This document shows positions 12,990 through 23,674 of a stretch of DNA of 57,414 nucleotides, in pieces. Numbering within the stretch: the stretch's first letter is position 1; each line of letters begins with the position of its first letter. Source of the stretch: Entrophospora sp. SA101. Its lineage: Eukaryota > Glomeromycota > Glomeromycetes > Entrophosporales > Entrophosporaceae. The position numbers and the translations under genes were made by a program. The notes under the pieces are model-generated. The model saw only the letters and a program-made list of their open reading frames with translations. It ran no database searches and was not told the DNA's origin. Location of the stretch: contig CAUDNR010004160.1 of assembly GCA_958430865.1 (NCBI GenBank), positions 1 to 57,414 of the forward strand. The letters are read 5' to 3'.

Positions 12990-13296
12990 ACGTTTTTTTC
13001 TTAAATAAGTTAAATAAATTACAAATAATTGATAAATAAATACAATAAAAATAAAAATGAAAATAAAAATAAAACGTATTACGAAAGTAGATGTAACACG
13101 GATAAAATAATACTAAATTAAAAAAAATTAAGAATTTCGGAATTAGTTAAATTCGACCAAAAGAGCGTCCAAATCTAATTCCGGTAACAATTGCACATAT
13201 ATATATTAATGTGAAAAAAATTTTGATGTGGAAAAAATTAAAAACATTCTTATTTGGGGCATACTGCAACAAAACCAGATAAAGTGAACATTGGTA

Positions 13297-13480
13297 TTAC
13301 CAAGAATTTCAGGGTTCAAAATTTAGTTATCTTCTTAATATTAAGTGATATATGAATTATCTCTATATAAAAATAGTTAATATGAAGTTATTTTACATTA
13401 GGTCTACCATAGAACCCAAAAATTATAGTACAATTAGAGATATTTTGAAGAAAGAACAGGGTGAAAAAATTGCTCCTTGC
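13297..13480 (+). repeat. Diverged dispersed repeat, copy A
   Basis: Shares scattered blocks with 23975-24190: TTTCAGGGTTCAAAAT, ATTATCTCT then TATAAAAATA, AATATGAA, and AGAACCCAAAAATTA. Both contain a remnant frame reading EPKNY...IR..LKK.QG.KI. It looks like two old copies of a mobile or repeated gene. I do not recognise the family. Confidence 0.6.
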
Positions 13481-13947
13481 CCAGACACTGGAAGCTTATC
13501 TAAGATAAGAAAGGATTGCCTGTGAAATTTACCAATAAGAAAGAAAAATAATAAATGTTAGAAAAAGAAAGCATCATGAAAGTACATTATTACCCAACAA
13601 AAAGCAACACGCTCTCATTGAGCTACATTCCTTTATTAACCTAGCATGATGGAAGTTTGATTTACACATTGAATTGTTTTTTTCAAAATAATCAAATTCC
13701 TTTTATTTCCAATTGACAAAATTATAGAAAATCTGGAAGTATGAAAGTTTATATATATAATCTCCAGAACTTTCATTACAAAATGGTATAATTTTTTGTA
13801 TGATTATTATGTATATTTTTGTGTCAGGCTTATTATTAAAAATTTACATGTTAAAATTCAGATTTCAGAGACAAGAATTTTGCAAAGCTTTACAGAAAAA
13901 TTGGCAATAGTATATCATTTCTATTTTTTTTTTTATTTTTTGATATA

Positions 13948-14340
13948 CCGTATTCTCTGGAATATAAGCACCACCATTTTGACACGTTTTGGTCAACAAA
14001 ACTGTGGGTGGTGCTTATATTCAAGACATTTTATTTCAGATAATTTGTGTTACATTTATATGGGGATGAAAATGAAAATGAGGAAGATGAACGTGAAATA
14101 TTAAATAGAAATGATGATTCAGCTAATGAATTAGATGAGGAGTCTGGTGACTCTGGGAAAGAATAGTCAAAATAAAAAAATTTATTATTTATTATTTATT
14201 ATATAAAAATAAAATCAAATAAAAAATAATTTGAAATATATGTGGTGCTTATATTTATTTTTCTATTTTTTTGTTTTTTTTCATTGCAAATTCATACTGG
14301 TGCTTATATTTGAGTGGTGCTTATATTCCAGAGAATACGG
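13948..14340. mobile_element. TA-flanked MITE, Tc1/mariner-pogo type, with transposase remnant
   Basis: The termini are perfect 27-bp inverted repeats (13948-13974 starting CCGTATTCTCTGG; 14314-14340 is its reverse complement). The element is flanked by TA on both sides (13946-13947 and 14341-14342). The motif GTGGTGCTTATATT also recurs inside the ends. The interior holds a frame ending in an acidic run (DENENEEDERE then NELDEESGDSGKE and a stop, about 14064-14166), which resembles the acidic C-terminus of pogo/Tigger-type transposases. I infer an internally deleted derivative of an autonomous element. Superfamily is inferred from the TA target; the rest is seen directly. Confidence 0.88.
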
Positions 14341-14342
14341 TA

Positions 14343-15004
14343 CTTTCAACTATTTAATTATGTTATGTAATTGTTGAGATATGCAATTTTTTGTCACTGC
14401 TGTTTTTTTCTTAACACACTGTATGTTTCATTCTTGTACTTGTGGTCCCGTATAGAAATGTTGATCATTTCACTGTTTCATAGGCGGATCACTTTTTCAA
14501 ATAGAAGTAATAGCTTAAAAGCAGTAACAATAGTATGAGCATGAGAATGAAGACGAAATGGTAATAAATAATAAATAATGGGATTTTTGTTTATATATTG
14601 ATGATATTTTAATTCTAGTCATTGTATATACAGGCAAAAAATGTCCGTATAACGAGATATTTTTATAACGGGAGTTCATATAAATCACATGACTTGAAAA
14701 ATGATTATAAAATTTTTTTAGAAATTATTAATTTATTTTAAAATCAACAATTTAGCAAAAGTTTATAATTATAATCATTAATGATTAAAAGGTTTAGAAA
14801 AACCGTTTTTAAAAATTTGCAAAAATTTTTAGTGTAAGTATTGGATAATTCATAATTCTTTTATAGACTTGTTTGAAAATGTCATTAAAAAAAAACAATT
14901 GTGAATAAATTTCTTTATTGTCAAAAATGTAAAATATTTCATCAATGTAAGTGTTTCATCATCATCAAGAAGAGATCAATCAAAAACGTAAAGATACTTT
15001 GTTA
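14343..15004. other. Spacer between two MITEs
   Basis: AT-rich sequence without a supported gene or repeat boundary. The last eight bases (14997-15004, CTTTGTTA) are the left target duplication of the hAT MITE. Confidence 0.5.
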
Positions 15005-15158
15005 CAGGGTTGGCAAATTGACTGGTCCATTGAGAACAGATGGATTTTGGACTGGTCCATTGCCATTAATAAAATACTAAATATGGTTAAAGTATTACAC
15101 TAATGGACCCAATGGACCATCAATAGACCATCAATGGATCACACATTTGCCAACCCTG
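15005..15158. mobile_element. hAT-type MITE, 154 bp
   Basis: Perfect 14-bp terminal inverted repeats (CAGGGTTGGCAAAT at 15005-15018; ATTTGCCAACCCTG at 15145-15158) are flanked by a perfect 8-bp duplication, CTTTGTTA (14997-15004 and 15159-15166). CAGGG-type ends with 8-bp duplications are the hallmark of hAT elements. The interior repeats variants of TGGTCCATTG / CAATGGACCAT. There is no coding capacity, so it must have been moved in trans. The intact target duplication suggests a fairly recent insertion. Confidence 0.95.
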
Positions 15159-15177
15159 CTTTGTTACAATTCACAAA

Positions 15178-15860
15178 TTAAAATCTCCCAGCTTCTGCCC
15201 CACTAAATTCTAAGTCTGAAGAAACATGTAGTACCAAATCTGCCCTTTGACCCATTTTTGATCTAGCCAATTGTTTTATACCAGGAACTGTATGACCTAA
15301 ATTTTTTCTTAATGCAGATGCTAAACTAGAAGATTCTCCATGAACTTGCTCCATATTTTCAATATTTGCAAAGCATTGGTCCAAGATAGGCCCCCACAAA
15401 TGGATAATTATACCATTGTTCTAAATGGTCACTCTTTAAAGATCCAGATTCATATTCCCTAATGATAGCATGCATTGCGAAATTTACCCAATCTATGTCA
15501 TGATGAAGTTCACAAACATAGTTTTCTGATATTGATTCATTATCATTTGTCAATAAACGTCTAAGTTTGTGTATTTTTTATCAGAAAATTTCATAATATA
15601 ATTAATGAGACCTTCTGGAAATTCTGGAAGCTCTCTTTTTTTGTAAACACAAATTTCTTCAAACTCTTCTTTTGTAATATTTTATCATTGATATAAGAAT
15701 TATCATCTGGATCTAAAATAAAACTATGACACATATGTTCAGAGGTACATTTTAAACCATATTCATATAGCAAATCTTCTACAAATTTTCCGGTGGATAG
15801 TTTCCACTTGGATGTATTTTTCATTTTTCTGAAGGTACTTGTAAAAGTGCATAACCTAGC
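15178..15860 (-). pseudogene. Broken member of a glomeromycotan lineage-specific gene family
   Basis: Minus-strand pieces in order are KWKLSTGKFVEDLLYEYGLKC, CHSFILDPDD, ELPEFPEGLINYIMKFSDKKY, LLTNDNESISENY, WVNFAMHAIIREYESGSLKS, EQWYNY, WGPILDQCFANIENMEQVHGE, and a C-terminal SKMGQRADLVLH...EAGRF. I recognise this order from a large family of unknown function in Rhizophagus genomes (from memory, not searched). At least three frame changes separate the pieces: near 15640, near 15560 and at WYNY near 15405. It cannot make a full product as read. No catalytic motif is apparent. Confidence 0.68.
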
Positions 15861-16013
15861 GGTGATAGTAGTAATGTAGAAATTAATTATAATCATTACC
15901 ATTGTAACTAGAATGGAGTGTTGCACACAACTGCTGTGCACAGGGAGATCCCTCTCACAGCATAGTTGATTAATTTTTACTATATCTAGAATGGCAAGCT
16001 GCAATAATTGCAA

Positions 16014-16881
16014 CTACCACATTCTTTTTAACAACTAATAAATAAAACTTACCAATTGATATCTTCATGTTCATTTTCTTTGTTTCTTTTTTTTGTATTC
16101 TTTTTGATTTTATTCATTTTTTTTGAAAGAAAAGAAGTATATATATAGAATGAAAAACAATCACAACCACCACTACTGTTCTTTAATAATTAACTAGAGC
16201 GACAGCGAGTGGTGGGTGATAATCACCACCATCCTTAAAACACTTATCCTCTAACAGCACCAATATTATCTTCTCTTCCTCTTTTATTGTTTTCTTTGGG
16301 CATGTTTATAAAAAAAAATAAAGAAAAAGAAGTTTGTGATTTGATCGACATGTACACATTAATTATTTATCCTATTGGTTTTTTTTTGATTTTTTTTTTT
16401 TTTTGGAAAAACAAAACAATTTATTTTTTGACAGAGTCCAAGGTGACAAAACATGAGCGTTGTTGTTTGGTTTGGTTTGGGTCTCCTAAAGAAAATGTGT
16501 TAATAACTAACTAGAGGTGCTTTTTTTTATTTGTATTGATATTTTTATTTTAGTTTATAAATATTTTAATTGGAATCAAAACGCGGAGCAAATCTTGCTG
16601 GGTAATTATAAGATTCTTATCAAGATGATAATAAATGATTGGTATTTTGCTTTGCATAATCATAATTATTAATATATAATTACAAGAAGATGTCAAGGCA
16701 ACACAACATTTAAAAAGAAACATTTCGATATGTGATGTTTGATTATCAGAAATTTTATAGATGTTGAAGCACACACACTACCTTGAACACATTATGGTCA
16801 TTCTCTCATGTCTTCCTTGTGTGCACAAAGCTAATCTGACCAGCTCCATCCTATGGATATGATGATGCAACCAATACCAGG
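16014..16881. other. Repeat-field spacer
   Basis: No gene supported. Short frames on both strands (16287-16774) are low complexity and conflict with one another. Confidence 0.4.
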
Positions 16882-17103
16882 CATCAGGAAAACGTGTTTT
16901 TTGATACACATATTATATGTATATTATACATGTATTATTTTACATTACAGGTGATCTGCATATAATATATGTATAATTCATGTGTAATTTATGGACATGT
17001 GTATTATATGTATATTATATGTGGATCACCTGTAATGTAAAAAAATAATACACATATAATAAACATATAATACGTGTATCAAAAAAAACACATTTTCCTG
17101 ATG
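16882..17103. mobile_element. 222-bp element with ~75-bp imperfect inverted repeats
   Basis: The first ~75 bases (CATCAGGAAAACGTG..., through TTACATTACAGGTGATC) reappear reverse-complemented in the last ~75 (ending ...CATTTTCCTGATG) with a few mismatches and indels. The arms are separated by a short AT-rich loop, so the whole could fold into a long hairpin. There is no coding capacity. Flanks read AGG on both sides, which is too short to prove a target duplication. I infer a foldback MITE; superfamily unknown. Confidence 0.8.
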
Positions 17104-17136
17104 AGGGGGAGGTGCATGGCCCTGGAGTTTACTGAG

Positions 17137-17253
17137 ACTAAAGATGGCTCCTCAATTAGTTGCAACTAATTGCGGCATATAAAAATTAAATTGCGGTTGC
17201 GGTTGCAGCATATGAAGATTGAATTGTGGCTAATTACGGTTCCCATCTTTAGT
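17137..17253. mobile_element. Possible small MITE with ACTAAAGATGG ends
   Basis: ACTAAAGATGG at 17137-17147 is mirrored by CCATCTTTAGT at 17243-17253. The interior carries variants of AATTGCGGTTGC and GCAACTAATTGC. I see no convincing target duplication. It could be a degraded hAT-like MITE. Confidence 0.45.
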
Positions 17254-17640
17254 TGGCCAGATCATTAACCATTAGAAGGGCTAGGAGGAGTCAATCATAC
17301 TGGGTTTATTAGTTACTTACAGTCAAAGACTATTTTATGTAAAGTTATATATTTATTAAGAGTTATTATTATGTTGTTGTTATCAAGGTTATTATCAACA
17401 ATATTAACAATTGATTAATTCATTTAACTTGGTCTAAAGCCAAGTATATTTATACCTCTTGTGGCAGTACAAATAACGTGATGTGTGCTATTCTACTCTC
17501 CAATAATATGCTTATCTAAATAAAATAAATAGTAATAGGAATAATCTTTCATGTGAGACTGCGCAATGTGCAACGTAGCCATTACAATAATATAGAAAAA
17601 TGGTAATGTAATATTTAGCGCATCACATGACTTCCGTGGT
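17254..17640. other. Spacer before the hAT pseudogene
   Basis: Contains TTGTTATTATC-type repeats and a short hairpin, ACTTGGTCTAAAGCCAAGT (17428-17446). No gene is visible, and no transposon end can be placed. Confidence 0.35.
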
Positions 17641-19190
17641 AAATTCGTTCTAATTGGCCAATATTAACCAGCCAATTCATAGGTCCAAGATTTACTATCT
17701 CACAATATTTTCTTAATTGACAAAGCAATTCAGAATATGATTTCATCCCATTACCAAAATCTTGCCAAAGTTTTGCTGCAATTATAGTAATATTTATTGC
17801 CCTTGTTTCAATCCTCTTCCATGATACATTGGGTGTAAAAATTATGTTAACAAATATCCATTATATTCTCCAAATCAGTTAATCGTTTATTATATACTTC
17901 ATAACAATAATTTTTTAATGATTTTCAAAAGATTTTTTTAATTGCAGCACCAATATGACAGACACATATGAACAAAGCAATCAGCCAAATTAACATTATT
18001 AACTTGCATTGAAACAACAACTTCTAAAATCATGTTGTTGTAATAAACTCAAAACATCTCTATTAGTTATAACTGTAGGATTCCATTTCAAGTCTTTTCA
18101 CAGAATTCAAGCAATTCCATGCAGAAGACCGTCTGGTTTTAATATATGTGTTTAAACTATCACCTGAAATTTCAAATCTTTGAGTTGTTTCTTTCAATGA
18201 TGATTTCCTTGGTGAGAATGATTGAAAAATGAAACAATTGTAAAGAAAATTATAACTCTATAAAAATTTTTTTGGTTTATCAATAATATTAGATTTATAG
18301 TGTGTAAATACATCTTAAATTTAAGATATTTGGGTATTTTATTGATAACTTCCCTTGCTACTTTAACATTTCCAGCTTCACCTGTGACTATTCCAGAATC
18401 AACGTTTGTTCTATTTAATTAACCAAAAAATCATTTATATGAAAAATTCAGATTAATTCATTAGATTTAATAAATATTCTTTGCCATTTGAAGTCAATGT
18501 TACATAGTTATATATAGATCTTCCAGCTGGATCAGTCCATCTGCCATTGATAAAGTAATATTGGTTTGTTGTTTTAATTCAATGTCAACTTTTACATTCA
18601 CATTTGCTACTTCCTCATTAACAAAATCTAAATCTAGTAGGTAGTTTATATGTAGGCTTTAATTGATTAACAAACTCAATGAAGAATGAGTTTTCTACCA
18701 AAGAAAGGGTAATCTGCAACAATCAAACATTCTTGTCAATGCTTGATCAACTTTTTTTTGTTTTGAGGTGTAATATTTGTTGAATCATAAAATCATTCAA
18801 TTGTTATTTTTTCTTTTCTTTTGATTTTGACTATTATTATTATTAGACAAACTCCTTGTTCCAATATCATTTGAAGAATTTGCTTCATCCAAAAATCATT
18901 TACGTAAAATAATTTCAAGATAAAAATTGTTTTATTTCAATAGGAGGTGCATTTAGACATATATTGTTAAATGTTCTTGCATCAACTGTTGACTTACTCT
19001 TGTTCCATTATCATTACTATATATACAGGTGGAATCATACTTGCCAGCATATCTTTATTAAATGTGTCAGGAGGCCTTCCAGCACTCTTAGAATTTGGCC
19101 ATCATGTATGGAATTGGGTCTTTTTTTTTCACCAACAAACAAAAGGTGTTTTTTTGCAATTCTTCCATAATAGCTAACTGATTAATCTAT
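17640..19190 (-). pseudogene. Dead hAT-family transposase
   Basis: Minus-strand fragments appear in hAT order. A region near 19080 is BED-like by position only, without visible metal ligands. Then come KVDQALTRMFDCCRLPF, DFVNEEVANVNVKVDIELKQQ, NITLSMADG, INSGIVTGEAGNVKVAREVINK, and near the C-terminus WKRIETRAINITIIAAKLWQ followed by MKSYSELLCQLRKYCE and NWLVNIGQLE. Many stops and frameshifts separate them, so it is inactive. The layout matches Rhizophagus hAT-like RNase-H-fold transposases as I remember them. The termini could not be found. Confidence 0.7.
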
Positions 19191-19677
19191 TTTACTATAT
19201 CCACCATTTCTCTTTTGTCACATTCATCCAAAATTTGGGTCTCTCTGGTACAAGGTTTAGCAGTAAAGATCTTAGTGATTGTCCTTCCATAATCCATAAA
19301 TAACATCACGTTCAAAATCTTTCATAAACTTTAAAACTTTATTTTTCTTAAAAAAGTCTTTCTTTTTATTTATAAATTTTCTCTTTTTTTTATTTCATTC
19401 AACTTCTTTAATATTATGCAAGATATTTTACTGGACAAAAAAAAATATATCGAGAACCAGTATTTTTAAACAATTTCAAATATTTATTCATATATTGCTC
19501 AAAACTGGATTTTTATTAGGTGTTGAGTATTAATAGAAAAAATTTATTTCGAGAATTTCTACAAGTCATTAGTATTAGCTTTTGAGTAAAATGTTCTACA
19601 CGGGTTAATATTAAATTAAAAAATTAAATATGTATAGACTTGAAGTTTTTCATTTATTTTTTACAAATTTTATGAAA
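19191..19677. other. Intergenic, downstream of eL30
   Basis: AT-rich, no supported feature. Confidence 0.45.
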
Positions 19678-20445
19678 TTATTGGCTAGAAGTTGCAAGAA
19701 TATCAGAATCACCTAATAATTAATTGGAGGAAAGAATATCAATTATAATAATTTTTAAGAAAAAAAAATCAAAACAAAATAATAAAGATTAATTTACCGG
19801 CATCAGTAATGCTTAACACACAAACACGAAAGTATTTACCGCAAGCAGTACCAAGAGAAATGTTGCCTATAATCAATCAAAATTTATCAACAACAATAAC
19901 AAAATTATTATTACAGTCATACTTCCATATAAGAACCCTGTTGGGAACATAGTAACCTTTTCTAAAAATGTTGTTATAGAGAAGTTGTTCTTAGGTGGAT
20001 GTATTTTCTATAAGCTTAATAGTAATTGGTTCCAACATATATGTTCTTATAGAGAGGGTGTTCTTATATGGAGGGTTCTTATATGGAGGTAATTTATTAT
20101 TAAATTAATATCATTTATAAACTTACTTCCAGAATAATGATGCACTGAAGTTTTTGAAAGCATAGCATAATATTCTAACTCATGTTTTCTCAATGGTGGA
20201 CAATTAGCAGAGATTATAACAAGTTTTGCTAAATAAATAAATAAAAAGTTAACTAATTAGTTACCGATCAATCAACCAATTCAAAAAAAAAATTTTTACA
20301 CAGAATGCAATTAAATCTCACCTTTTCCTTGACGTAAAGTTTTAAGCGTAGATTTATATCCTAAAGTGTATTTACCACTTTTCATGACAAGTGCAAGACG
20401 TGAATTAATCGATTCAGTGGCTTTTTTACTTTTTTTTGCTGCCAT
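19678..20445 (-). CDS. RPL30: 60S ribosomal protein eL30
   Basis: Four exons (20322-20445, 20127-20228, 19798-19866, 19678-19712) encode 109 residues, the normal length. The sequence follows the eL30 family throughout: [17 protein letters not shown], then [30 protein letters not shown], and [23 protein letters not shown]. It is a structural protein of the large cytosolic ribosomal subunit. All introns are GT-AG and the joins are in frame. Intron 2 (19867-20126) hosts a complete MITE. The gene is divergent from the OS-9-like gene with only 138 bp between start codons, so the two probably share a bidirectional promoter. Confidence 0.96.
19922..20089. mobile_element. TA-flanked MITE inside eL30 intron 2
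   Basis: The left end CTTCCATATAAGAACCCT (from 19922) and the right end GGTTCTTATATGGAGG (to 20089) are near-perfect inverted repeats. The element is bounded by TA at 19920-19921 and 20090-20091. A second copy of GGTTCTTATATGGAG-like sequence sits just inside the right end. This fits a Tc1/mariner-type MITE of 168 bp. It leaves the donor and acceptor of the intron untouched. Confidence 0.82.
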
Positions 20446-20583
20446 TGTTCTTTTTTTTTTTTAAAAAAGTTTTTTTTGATTTTTGGTAGTCACATTACAT
20501 TTCTATCAATCAAATAGTAATAGCGTGATAAAGAGGACCCCGGGTATAATTTCAGGGGGTAAATTTATGTATATAAAAAAATA
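20446..20583. promoter_or_regulatory. Shared intergenic promoter region of eL30 and OS-9
   Basis: 138 bp separate the two divergent start codons. It contains long T runs next to the eL30 start and a short GC-richer patch, GGACCCCGGG (around 20536-20545), unusual in this AT-rich DNA. No specific factor site can be named. Confidence 0.4.
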
Positions 20584-22654
20584 ATGTTATTTACAAGTTT
20601 ACTTGGAAAATTTATTTTTGTCATTTACATCACATTTTTTTTATTAATATTATCAACGACATTTATATTCACAAATGCATTTTCAGTTTCATGGGTTTAT
20701 GAAGATCTTTTAGCACATCCGCAATATAAAGTCATTTTTCAAGAGAAACAATTGATACCAAGTAGCAGGATTGACAATCATGTCATTGAACAAGTACTAG
20801 CAGTTGATTTTACCAGAAATTAAATTTTTATGATTCTTACGAGTATTTTATTTAATTAAATAACATTTATCAGGATCCCAACAATGTCCAGGCAATGACA
20901 CAAATTGATCAATCATCATCTGAAGAATCAAAATCAACTTCAATAATGATGCGTACATCAACTGGTCAATCATATGTTTGTAGTATACTTTATATTGACA
21001 ATCAAACGACTATTGAAGAGAATGAAAACAATGACAACGACAATAATAAAAATAATAAACCTGAAGAAAATAAAGATGATAATACTGACCTTATGAAAAA
21101 AGGTTTAGTATTATTAGAGCCTTTGCTGGATAATTGCCTGTACTATGTAAATTAGATTTTCTTATTATTAAAAAAACCCCCTCCCCACAAATTTAAAATT
21201 TGATTATTTCTATTATTTAGATTAATGGATGGTGGACTTATGAATATTGTCATATGAGGTAACATATTTGTGTGTGTGTGTGTGTGTTAGATTTTTACCT
21301 AATTGGTATTTTAAGCATCATTAAATATATAATATTTTTTAGACATGTGAAACAGTTTCACCAAATAATTCAAGCTGGGAGTCTAATTGAAGATACAAGT
21401 AGTGAGTCTTATTTTCTGGGAAAGTATGATCCGCGTCATGCAACCTTACCATCACCTTCAAATAATGATGATGATGATAATAATTTTGATGAAAAAAAAG
21501 GACATTAGGTACAGATTTAGAAGTTGGTGGAGGAAAAAAGTTTTTGTTTCAACGTTGGAGTGATGGAACTACATGTGATTTAACTGGAAATCCTCGTAGA
21601 GTTGAGATTCAGGTTTGTTAAATTTATAAATTTATATGTATATTTATTTTTGATAAATTAGTTTCATTGTAATCCACAAAATTATATTTCTGTAGTTACT
21701 GAGATGTACACGTGTAATTATCTTGTAGTTATTCATACATCATATTTATGCGCTCATCCTGCTTTTCATGATACATCTTTCTCAAAGATCAATCCAATTG
21801 AATGTAGACCAGTGGTACCTGATGCATATTATCAACGCGCTTTAGAAAAAGGATTAGAAAGTGGGTTGAAAGACAAGTCAAGGTACAGTATCATTGCAAA
21901 AGTTTAACAATATGATAGAATTTTGATTGATTAATTATGTTGGTAGTTCTTAAAAAATTTAAAAAATAAAAAAGTAAAATGTTATTGGAAAAAAATATTA
22001 AATACATATATGATATAATATTAATAAAAAAAAATTTTTTAGCATTAAACAACACATTAATGAAAGGATAAAACTTTTGATGGCTCAGATAATCGAAATC
22101 AACAAAAGCAAGATTTAAATCAAAAAAACCAGAATCAACAGATAAAAATAAAAAGGATACAGCAATAACTCAAAATAAAAAACAATTCGAAAGGTTGGTT
22201 GCAATAGCAAATAAATTGCTTGATCAGGAATATTTACATGATTTGGCCAGGAGGCCTGAATTATAAAGTGCAGAAATAGGTTTTAATGATGATAATACAA
22301 ATCAAGATGATGATTGTGAAATAAAGTTTTTTCTTTATGATGGTAAAAATATCAAACATATTGAAACTATTGGTGATGATGATGATGATGAAAATAATGA
22401 TGAAAATTTAAAGGAAGACGATTATGGAAAAAAAGCATCATCAAATTTTGAAAAAGATGGGAATTTTTAATGCAAATAATAATGAAAAGGTGTTATTTGA
22501 AGAACAAAATAATCAAAAGAGTCATCAAGCAAAATTGAGCAAGATCTTTGAAACAATATTTGACCCTGATGTTGTGGATGATACAAACATCGATAAAGAC
22601 AATGAAAAAAAAGAAATAAATGTAATACAAAAACCTCTGTTCAAGAATATTTAA
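20584..22654 (+). CDS. OS-9 / Yos9-type ER lectin with MRH domain (frame interrupted)
   Basis: Exons 20584-20793, 20874-21146, 21221-21258, 21343-21612, 21662-21882 and 22043-22654. An N-terminal hydrophobic signal sequence ends near residue 35. The mannose-6-phosphate-receptor-homology domain is present with its lectin residues: GWWTYEYCH, Q in VKQFHQ, FLFQRWSDGTTCDLTG, R in RRVEIQFHC, E and Y in VTEMYTCNY, and paired cysteines to LCAHPAF. OS-9/Yos9 reads trimmed N-glycans on misfolded proteins and passes them to the Hrd1 ubiquitin ligase. The frame is lost at an A8 run (21492-21499), near 22066, at an A7 run near 22120 and at a T5 run near 22450, and a TAA interrupts it near 22264. Each shift is a single-base length change in a short homopolymer, so sequence error is as likely as decay. 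The C-terminal half is acidic and Asn-rich. Confidence 0.82.
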
Positions 22655-22811
22655 TTGATTTCCATAATTGCATATTCATAATAATTATTATATCGCGTAT
22701 TTTTTACCCAAGTTTAATATTACTATTTTTGGCTTATTCTGTGTAATATTTATTCAAAAAAACTTATTTCATTGTAAATTTTACAAATTCTTTCAACAAC
22801 TAAAAATAAAA

Positions 22812-23671
22812 ATGCAAACTGATTTAGATCAAAATGTAATATTGAATGTCGGCGGAACAAAGGTAATAATAATATGATAAATTTATAAATACACATGTAT
22901 ACAGTATATACTTAGAAGTTATATCTACATATTTAGTTTGAAACAAAAATTTCAACCTTATTATCACAACCTGACACATTGCTCGGAAAAATGTTTCATC
23001 CAAGAAACAGATCACTCTTAAAACCAACACATAGAGATAATGAATATTTCTTTGACAGGAATCCAAAAGCATTCTATTATATTTTAGAATATTATCGTAC
23101 TGGTGAATTTTATTGGAATTGGAATAGTAACAATAGCAATAATAATAACACTGATAAAGATGATGATGATAATGCCAAGGATAAAGAAGATAATGCCGGA
23201 GAAATAGATGAAGAAAATCAATTTGTAGATAACAATGAAACGTTAACATTGGAAATGATGAAAAAAGAATTAGATTATTTTAATATTGAGATGAGCATGA
23301 AAGAATTGAATTTAGCAGAGAAAGCAGCAGCAGAAATTTTTACGAAATTTATTAAAGCAATTGAAAATCTAATCTATGAAGCAATTAGAACATTCTCAAG
23401 CTCTATCACAATCGAATTCTTTAGTTCTTCAAAATCGCCCTCAATCCAATTCAATGACACACCAATGAAAGATAAACTTCTTGAATACAAATTTATTGGT
23501 TATGGGATTTTAGATCACTTTGATGAAAGTTACTTATCAGATTGTTTAACCAGAAGTTTTCCTTTTATGGATGTATATCTTGAAACTGAAATAAAATATA
23601 ATTCTTGTGTGATTTACTTGTTTGGTTTTGTTAATACACAATCAATCAAGAAGAAAATAAAACTTTCTTAG
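22812..23671 (+). CDS. BTB/POZ (T1, KCTD-like) domain protein
   Basis: Two exons (22812-22862 and 22937-23671) give 261 residues. The N-terminus reads VILNVGGTK-FETKISTLL, then DTLLGKMF, EYFFDRNPKAFYYILEYYRTGE. This is the tetramerisation-type BTB (K_tetra) fold found in voltage-gated potassium channels and KCTD Cul3 adaptors. There are no membrane segments, so an adaptor-like cytosolic protein is more likely. An Asn/Asp-rich insertion (about residues 75-110) splits the BTB fold before the final helix pair (MMKKELDYFNIE). The C-terminal half (about 130-261) has no motif I recognise. It lies about 160 bp downstream of OS-9 in the same direction. Confidence 0.88.
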
Positions 23672-23674
23672 ATA

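Noticed and set aside
18964..19177. Two + strand frames of 68 codons
   Set aside because: They are antisense to the recognisable hAT transposase remnant.
22824..23249. 141-codon minus-strand frame opposite the BTB gene
   Set aside because: Antisense shadow. The + strand frame has the recognisable T1 fold.
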